Assembly: GCA_951394405.1 (NCBI GenBank)
Contig: OX596344.1
Location: forward strand, 1,054,001-1,118,000
Reading direction: 5' to 3'
DNA from: Coprinellus micaceus
Taxonomy: Eukaryota; Basidiomycota; Agaricomycetes; Agaricales; Psathyrellaceae
DNA length: 64,000 nt
Of the stretch, positions 57,686-64,000 are shown in pieces. The notes under the pieces were generated by a model, which saw only the letters and a list, made by a program, of their open reading frames with translations, ran no database searches and had not been told where the DNA came from. The translations under genes were made by a program, and so were the position numbers. The stretch's first letter is position 1; every line of letters starts with the position of its first letter.

Positions 57686-60219
57686 ATGCCTCCTGCACCT
57701 AAATCTGGCCCGGCGCTTTTTCTGGGGATCGAGCTTGCAACTGACCAGCTTCGAGCCTCGATTGTAGACGAGAGTCTTGAGCTTGTTGGCGTAGAATGTG
57801 TCGATTTTGACTCTGAACTTTCCGAATATCAGTGCGTGGCTTCCCATCTCTGCAGTTGCGTCTTCTGATCGAGATCGCTCAGAACCCACGGAGGAATATT
57901 TACCACCCCGGGAGAGGCCTACACAACGCCCGTTGAGATGTGGATCAAGGCAATAGACACCCTTTTCGAGAGGCTACACGCCAATTACGACCTCACGCGT
58001 ATCAGAGCTATTGGAGGCTCTGCCCAACACGCACTAGTATGGTGGAAATCCACTACTGTACCCTCTCTTTCATCCCTCGACCCCCACGTCCCATTCCACC
58101 AACACTTCCCTGCGCCCATCTTCTCGCTGCCCAATACACCCACCGCCCAAGATACCTCCTCAGACACCCAGGCCCTCTCCATCGAGAGCAACCTCGGTGG
58201 CCCTGACCTCATGGCAAGCCGGGTCGGCATGTGTGCCAGCGCATCCATGGTCGCCGCTCAGCTCCTGCGCGTGCGGGAGAACTGGCCCGCGGAGGTCTGG
58301 GGCCGCACCGGGCGCGTGCAGCTCGCCAGCGCCTTCATAGGTAGCTTGATCACCGGAAAGTGGATTGGCATGAGCGAGTCTGAGGCATGCGCAACGGGCA
58401 TGTGGGTTCATGCCGCCAATCAGAACAACGCGACAGGCCAGGGCTACTGGGACGAAGAGGTGCTCGAAATCGTGGCGGGAAGTCGGGAAGATGGCCGTCG
58501 CGTCCGAGGTTGGCTAGGAGACGTCGACGTGTCAGGAGGGTCGCGGAGGGTTGGAAACATTTCAAGGTATCTTGTAGAGCGCTATGGCTTTGACCCAGGT
58601 GAGTATTTTGCTATTTAGTGCATGCCGTGGCTCACCCTCCACCAGACACGATCGTTTCCCCGTTCACATCTGACTATCTATCGACATACCTTTCTGTTTG
58701 CCCATCACCTAACGATGCAGTCCTTGCTTTCGGACCCATGGATAACCTACTTGCGCCAGCGCAGCATTATATTCCTACACGCCTCTATAATCTGCTCCCA
58801 CACCCTGTCCAAGAAGCAGGGGCAAAACAAAGATACATCGCCGTGCTCTCCAGCAGGTCCGTGCGCTTGCCTGATACCCAAAACACCAATTGACATCTTG
58901 CTATAGGAATGGCGATGTCCCGCGAGCTTTGGTTCGTGATATGTATACTAAAAGTTGGAGCGCCTTCGATCGTCTGGTTGCCATCGTTCCACCTGGCGGG
59001 TCCATCGGGTACGTGCCCACTAGATATCGTCCCTTGAGCTTGGACTGACTTCATCACGCCTAGCCTCGACGACAAACTGTTCAGTTTCTGGCACCTCCAA
59101 GGCGATAGCCACCCCTACTCGCACGTCAAGGGAATCTACCGCTTCGAAACGGGGATCAAAGTAAATGAATTCCGCGATCTACGTGCCAATCCCCGCTGCC
59201 TTCTTGAAAGCCAGCTCATGTCCTTCCGGATCAAATGGGCGCGCATGATAGCCACGGGGGTCCTCGGCGCGAAGAAGACAGGTATCAGCCAGTCGCCCCC
59301 GCTTGCTGGGCGACCCAGCTCAGTCCTGTCGAGCTTGGGTTTACCCTTTGACGCATACGACGCGACGCCGTTGCCTGCAAGGGTTATCACGACAGGGGCT
59401 GCTGCTAATTTCCCTAGCATTGCGAATCTCGTTGGGGATATTTTCAACGCACCTATCTTCGTCCCTACGACGCAGGTCGACTCTGCACAGATCTCGCCAC
59501 ACCGGAACGCACCAGCGCAAGGATATCCCAGCAGGGCATCCATTGGCGGTGCTTACGTCGCGCGGTGGGTGTGGGGCCGTGAATGGGGGGTAGGAGGGTT
59601 GGACGTGTTCGAGGATGAGGTTAAAAGGCTGCTGGGCAAGCGCTGGGTCGCTACGGGCAAGGTCCCACTTCGCACCAATATCAACGGTGCGACCAGTATT
59701 GGGGGCGGCATCACCCTTGCACCGGGGAGCGGGGCCAACTCGGGGACCAGCACACCATTTGGGGGACCACGATCGAACTTGGGGGCAACGGTCTTCGTGG
59801 AAGAGGATGAAGACGAGCTGGAGCTGGAGAGGAACGATGCTAACCCGTCCTTACGTGTTGGAAACTACGGCAACAACGCGTTCCTGGGCTCTGAGCTCGG
59901 AAATCGCTTGCGAACGAGCACAGGATCCACTGCCGATACCCTTGGGAGCAGTCAAAGCTCGGGGCCGACCTCCACCACATACACGACGCCGGACGTTGCT
60001 GGTCTGGGTGTGCCAGGGTCGAACGGAAACAATGCGTCCTCGACGCCGACGACATCCCAGCCCTTGGTTCCTGTCACCCCACTCCCGACCTCAGAAGCGG
60101 AGGTGCAGATTGGGCTGGCGAAGGTTGCTGAGGCGGACTTCGATGCGTTCATGTCCTATGCGTCGATCGTGCCCGAGTATTATCGACTAGAGAACATGCT
60201 CATCAAAGGTATCGTCTAA
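57686..60219 (+). CDS. Xylulokinase-like FGGY carbohydrate kinase with a low-complexity insert
   Basis: Exons 57686-57831, 57883-58598, 58646-58856, 58907-59008, 59064-60219 (776 aa). N-terminal FLGIELATDQLRASIVDESL is the first phosphate-binding strand; GSAQHALVWW near residue 94 matches the xylulokinase SAQQH motif; SESEACATGMWVHAAN, VSPFTSDYLSTYL, AFGPMDNLLAP, YRFETGIKVNEFRDLRANPR and RVITTGAAANFPSIANLVGD follow the FGGY order. It should phosphorylate D-xylulose with ATP to feed the pentose phosphate pathway. About 137 residues encoded at 59680-60090 form a Gly/Ser/Thr-rich insert just before the last helix, making it longer than usual members (550-650 aa). The 3' end is uncertain: a possible intron at 60212-60269 would replace GIV with ADMDAVSIP. 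Confidence 0.88.
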
Positions 60220-61572
60220 CCTCGTGGGCCCCTCCCACTCCCCGTTTCCGTCCCCGTAAAATACCACAGCCGACATGGACGCTGTGAGTATACCATGATG
60301 CACCCCCTCGCTATCTGACTTTCTCTGTCTGAACACCACCCCCTCCTGTCCTGCTTTGCTTTCCCTGCTGCTATTTATTATCGTTGTCGATGTATTACGG
60401 ATCATTTCACCCTCGGTTTCTTCTCTCTGTTCAATTCCTTCAATCCCAATCGGCTTTTTTTCGAACGGCCGTTTTCCAAATGCAATGTTCAACCATGACT
60501 TGTCGATTTATCCCCTAAGCTCCACACTTTCCTCCCTCAAGACCCATCTGGACTCTTCGGTGTTGCATTTCGAGGTCGCCATTTACGTGCCGCCGTTGGA
60601 TACGTGGTACTTCAGAAGATTGAGGGGCCCCCTTCTCAGGGCCTCTATAGAGGCAGGTTTGACCCGCAGTTGTATACAACAGAGTTCCTGGAGTATGGCC
60701 AACCAGTCAGGCGCTGCAAGAAGCCTTCTCGACGTGACCGCGAGTGCTCCCGGGTGTCACTGTGTTGGGGTGCGTGCTTCTCCTTCTAGCGCAATCTCCC
60801 CTTCTCTGTGCCTCACGTCCGTTTATCTCGTTCCAGGTTGCATCGTCGAAGTGCGTTGTTTCTGCGATAGGAAGTGAGCATAGCCTTGGAATCACCTCCT
60901 TACAGGCGCGGACCTCGCAGTGTCAGTCAACGCCTTCCTTCACTGTGAACAGATTATCGATTGCGATAGTTGGAACAATCTGGGCAAGGTGCGCCCCTAG
61001 AGGAACCTCACCTGATGGTTCGGCGATATTCCTTTCCGGCACGACAATTGAATGCCATTCAAATGTCATTCAATCGTTCCAACATTCTTCGGGAGGAAAT
61101 GAAATCGAGGGTGACTCTAGATGACGCGAAGTGGGTCCGATTCTCGTATCGACCTGGAGAACAATAACCACCACCACCACAGACCTACTCCCCGCTTCTC
61201 TCCAGTCGAGGGAGGGTTATGTCAGTAGGTGGAGTTTCTCGCCTTGCTCAGGCGATTACAGGAGGTTCCACCAGAGACCATGGTGGGTATTCTGTAGTCA
61301 GAAATACACCATCTCTACGACCAGTAGAGTTAGTACTGCCACCGTCAGGGGATCAAATCGCCCCGTTCAGTGAAGAGCCAGAAGAAAATTCGTCGGCTTT
61401 CTTGGGCATTGTATCGCAGCGCCACAACACCATGAGGTGGCCACCAGTACACATGACGTTACCCGATAGGATGAACGGTGGAGATTGCCCCGATCGGGGC
61501 GGTACATGGGGAGGTATATAAGTGGACCAGCGAAACGAAGAACCCTCAGAACCCTCCTACTGATCTACCACC
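60220..61572. other. Intergenic region, no supportable gene; lectin promoter at its end
   Basis: A 173-codon frame at 60356-60877 has no domain. An intron-like segment at about 60769-60837 (GTGCGTGC...GTTCCAG) could belong to an undetected or decayed gene, but I could not extend it. The last 200 bp are the lectin promoter. Confidence 0.4.
61515..61521 (+). promoter_or_regulatory. TATA box of the lectin gene
   Basis: A TATATAA element lies 52 bp upstream of the lectin start codon at 61573, which suits a short 5' leader and a strong promoter. Few other genes in the window show such a clear element. Confidence 0.7.
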
Positions 61573-62253
61573 ATGGCTGTAGTCGAACGCGGTCAGCGAT
61601 ACAAGATCGTCAACGCGAAGAGCGGTACTGTCCTCGACTTGTCGTCTTCGAATCAGGAGTTCGGTATGCAACCCCCTCTTCTTTCAGCCTGTACCACCCT
61701 GAGGGCGTGTTGGTCCTGCAGTCAACGGATGGAACTTCCACGGTCGCGACAATCAGATTGTGGGTGGGAATTACCTTGGTGCTGTTACCAACGAGTTTGC
61801 TAACCATAATATGCCTCCAGTGGGAGGCGTCTGAAGAACACGGCTTCTGGCACTTCAAGAACGTCGCGAGCGGAAAGTACCTTGCTCCCAAGTCCACTCA
61901 GTACAGGGACGGCATCAAGGTCATTGCCTCTGACAACCGCTTCAACTGGCACATCTGGCCCGACACAAAGAACCCCAACACCCTCAGGTATAGTGTTTGC
62001 CGGAGATGGTCATACTTGTCTTCGAACTCACCCTTCGATCACCAGGATCTGCATTCCCGACACTGTCTTTAACGTTGACCTCAGTAACCACGGAGACGCT
62101 AAGGGAGGGACTCCCGTTGAGCTCTGGGGCCGCTGGGATGGCACGAACCAGACCTGGAAGTTTGAGAGGGGTACGTCAAATTCAATTGGCTCCTTTATCT
62201 CAGCACGCGGGCATGTCACTGACCATGTTTATTCATAACATCCTTCAGTTTGA
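61573..62253 (+). CDS. Small ricin-B-like (beta-trefoil) lectin
   Basis: Exons 61573-61663, 61722-61759, 61821-61987, 62046-62170, 62249-62253 (141 aa). The protein starts MAVVERGQRYKIVNAKSGTV, followed by LDLSSSNQEF, and shows three spaced aromatic repeats of the QxW type: DNQIWE, NWHIWPD, NQTWKFE. That pattern and the size fit single-domain mushroom lectins with a beta-trefoil fold. No signal peptide is present, as in other cytosolic fungal lectins that are highly expressed in fruiting bodies. The final exon holds only five coding bases (completing Val, then TGA). Sugar specificity cannot be told from sequence. Confidence 0.85.
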
Positions 62254-62505
62254 ATGTAATCCTGTGTTTTAACGCCAAGAAATGATCAATGTATAATTAC
62301 ACCCTAGTCTTTAAATTTCTACTGCTGCACGCAATCAGGCACTTTCGTTGAGGATACCTCGTTTACGGCCCCCTTTAGCGCTCGTTGGGCGCTTCTGGGG
62401 CTTACCGCTTTGATGACGTGTAGACCGTTTTGGGTTTACGGTTCCCACGACCCAGGCTGTTCTGAGTGCGGGACGCGTCGAGCAACTTTCTCAGCAACGA
62501 CCAAC
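62254..62505. other. Lectin 3' end and cyclophilin promoter
   Basis: A 252 bp spacer between two plus-strand genes; no other feature is visible. Confidence 0.5.
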
Positions 62506-63402
62506 ATGGCCTCCTCGTCGGCTTCAACAACGCGCCCAATCGTCTTCATGGACATCCAGATAGGAGAAACCCCAGCCGGTCGGATGAAGTTCGAACTCTT
62601 TAGTGACATCGTCCCCAAGTACGCCTGCAAAAGCCAATATACTACGGATTGGAGGCTTAATTGTGGTGATAGGACTGCTGAGAATTTCAGGCAAATGTGC
62701 ACTGGCGAGCACAGGTGAGCTTAAGCTACCTCGGAGGGCTGGTGGGTGCTAAGTATGTTACAGAGCAAACTCTCGCCCCATGGGGTACAAAGGAGCGACT
62801 TTCCATCGGTGTGTACCAGTATTCTAAGCAGTATGTTCGTTCTGACGATCGTATCAGAGTGTAGGCCATCTTCGCCTTCAAGATAACGCTATTCGCTCAT
62901 TTAACGCCGCAGGGTTCAAAACTTCATGTGTCAAGGCAAATACATCCACCAACGTTGCATCTGCCACGCTAATAGGTCGACACAGGTGGAGACTTCATGA
63001 AAGGTGACGGAACTGGGTCATTCTCCATCTATGGTGACAAGTTCGCGGTGAGTTTCATTCAGGCTCAAGCTCCATCCCCCCTCATCCTCCTCTCACCATA
63101 ATTTGTAGGACGAGAACTTCCTTGAAAAGCACTCTGGACCCGGCTTACTCTCGATGGCAAACTCCGGACCCAACACCAACGGCTGCCAATTCTTCGTCAC
63201 CACCGCAAAATGTGACTTCCTTGACGGAAAGCACGTCGTGTTCGGAAGGGTTATCGATGGGATGCTTACGCTGAGGAAAATCGAGAACGTTCCTACCGGC
63301 GCTAACAATCGTCCTAAACTGGCTGTGAAGATCACAGGTGTGTAGCAACATGGCTCTGAAACCCTCAACCTAACCATTTTTCCAGAATGCGGCGAAATGT
63401 AA
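62506..63402 (+). CDS. Cyclophilin H, peptidyl-prolyl cis-trans isomerase
   Basis: Exons 62506-62618, 62673-62714, 62764-62808, 62858-62860, 62913-62935, 62986-63047, 63109-63337, 63386-63402 (177 aa). The fold is complete: [105 protein letters not shown] and the ending KITECGEM. Catalytic Arg (FHR), Phe and Gln (FMCQGGD) and Trp/His-site residues are as in the CypH group, which in animals is a U4/U6.U5 snRNP component. Human CypH is, from memory, also 177 residues. The model needs a 3-nt exon (62858-62860) and a GC-AG intron (62936-62985). Skipping the tiny exon loses one residue in the conserved HRVxxF motif. Confidence 0.92.
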
Positions 63403-63649
63403 AACACGTCTTTATTTCAAATGTACATCCACTCCATCCTCGAACCCATTCAAATCGCAACGAATAGTCGAAGGAAACCCTTTGGTTGTGGCACTTCCTT
63501 AAACTTCAAAGCTTCACCAAAGGGATGGGGTATGTATTTGTACAGCTAATATTTACACAGTGATTTTCTTCGATCGACTCCAGGATATAGATAAGCGTTC
63601 CAATTTTTCTCGGACTTTAGCGAGTTCATTCAGACGGGACGACGTGAAT
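63403..63649. other. Convergent spacer between cyclophilin H and alcohol oxidase
   Basis: The 247 bp hold the two facing 3' ends; no other feature was recognised. Confidence 0.5.
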
Positions 63650-64000
63650 TCATCGAACGAGCTGGGTGGCAGGCTTGCCGGTCGGGACAGGAGCATGAGG
63701 TACAGAGGCGTGGGGAAGCCTGGCCTTGAGACCCAGCTCTTCGAGGATAAGCTCCGCACCCTTCTCTCCGACCAACAAAGCAGACGAATACGTGTTCGTG
63801 CCAAGGTTGTCCTGCAAGCGACGATCTGTCAGAACTACATCGAGGTGGCATAACTGAAGCTCGTACCGGGCAAATACTCAAGTCGACACACTTGAGGTTC
63901 TGAGTGCCGAACACGCCGAGCCTCTCGTCGACGACACCACCTTGCGCGCGGGGTTTCATGGCTGTGTACCGTCAGAATCATGTTTACATTGGCAACTGCA
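63650..64000 (-). CDS. Alcohol oxidase, GMC family (3' end only, continues beyond window)
   Basis: Two C-terminal exons are inside the window on the minus strand: 63961-63867 and 63811-63650. Further 5' exons lie outside; the window edge falls in an intron (acceptor at 63962-63964, with a CTGAC branch point). The sequence MKPRAQGGVVDERLGVFGTQ, then LSICPDNLGTNTYSSALLVG, EKGAELILEELG and the tail PHAPVPTGKPATQLVR match the end of fungal methanol/alcohol oxidases (AA3_3-type GMC oxidoreductases). These FAD enzymes oxidise short alcohols to aldehydes with release of hydrogen peroxide. The visible part contains the conserved Asn of the active-site loop (NLGTNTYS). The subfamily is inferred from the tail only. 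Confidence 0.88.

Noticed and set aside
60356..60877. 173-codon plus frame upstream of the lectin
   Set aside because: No recognisable domain, no consistent splice partners and poor amino-acid composition.
1..64000. CRISPR array, rRNA operon, bacterial operon signals or viral genes
   Set aside because: No repeats with regular spacers, rRNA segments or bacterial-type gene spacing were seen; the DNA is intron-rich and eukaryotic.

Overview
The window looks like nuclear DNA of an Agaricomycete (mushroom-forming basidiomycete). The genes are packed with very small introns: I could trace about 114, mostly 45-65 nt, with GT(R)NGT donors, CTRAY-like branch points and YAG acceptors. Several families are typical of this group: an orphan membrane protein ending in FLPHI, a GPCR-like seven-helix protein, secreted Ser/Thr-rich GPI-type proteins, a small beta-trefoil lectin and an alcohol oxidase of the methanol-oxidase type. 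Gene models were built by hand. In each complete model, removing the listed introns leaves an uninterrupted frame whose length is a multiple of three.

Layout. 1.1-2.8 kb holds an orphan membrane protein. 2.8-12.2 kb is a 9.4 kb stretch with no supportable gene. 12.2-20.7 kb is a 20-exon gene for a 2,492-residue polyketide synthase that starts with its own acyl-adenylating domain (A-ACP-KS-AT-DH-KR-ACP). It is followed tail to tail by a short-chain dehydrogenase (21.3-22.4 kb, minus). 22.7-28.0 kb carries a TOPORS-like RING protein (plus) and a homeodomain factor (minus). A gene-poor 2.9 kb gap follows. 30.9-41 kb encodes a BRD7/9-like bromodomain protein, a seven-helix membrane protein and a phospholipase D. 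41.2-45.6 kb is a run of three secreted Ser/Thr-rich proteins. 46.2-52.5 kb is a MON2 homologue, and facing it at 52.7-54.4 kb is a GT15 mannosyltransferase. An intron-bearing tRNA-Leu(CAA) lies at 55.9 kb. The end of the window holds a xylulokinase, a small lectin with a clear TATA box, cyclophilin H, and the 3' end of an alcohol oxidase that runs off the window.

How the genes relate. Only the PKS and its convergent dehydrogenase look like a possible specialised-metabolism unit; no transporter, regulator, P450 or separate thioesterase lies beside them. MON2 and the GT15 enzyme both act at the Golgi and share a convergent 3' border, which may be chance. The remaining genes look like an ordinary mixture of housekeeping and lineage-specific genes.

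The most unusual structural signals are very short exons: an inferred 3-nt exon in cyclophilin H, a 12-nt exon encoding IWFQ of homeodomain helix 3, a 10-nt exon in the mannosyltransferase, and 12-16-nt exons in five other places. There are also two well-supported GC-AG introns and one possible one, and a G-tract frame break that cuts off a probable GPI-anchor tail.
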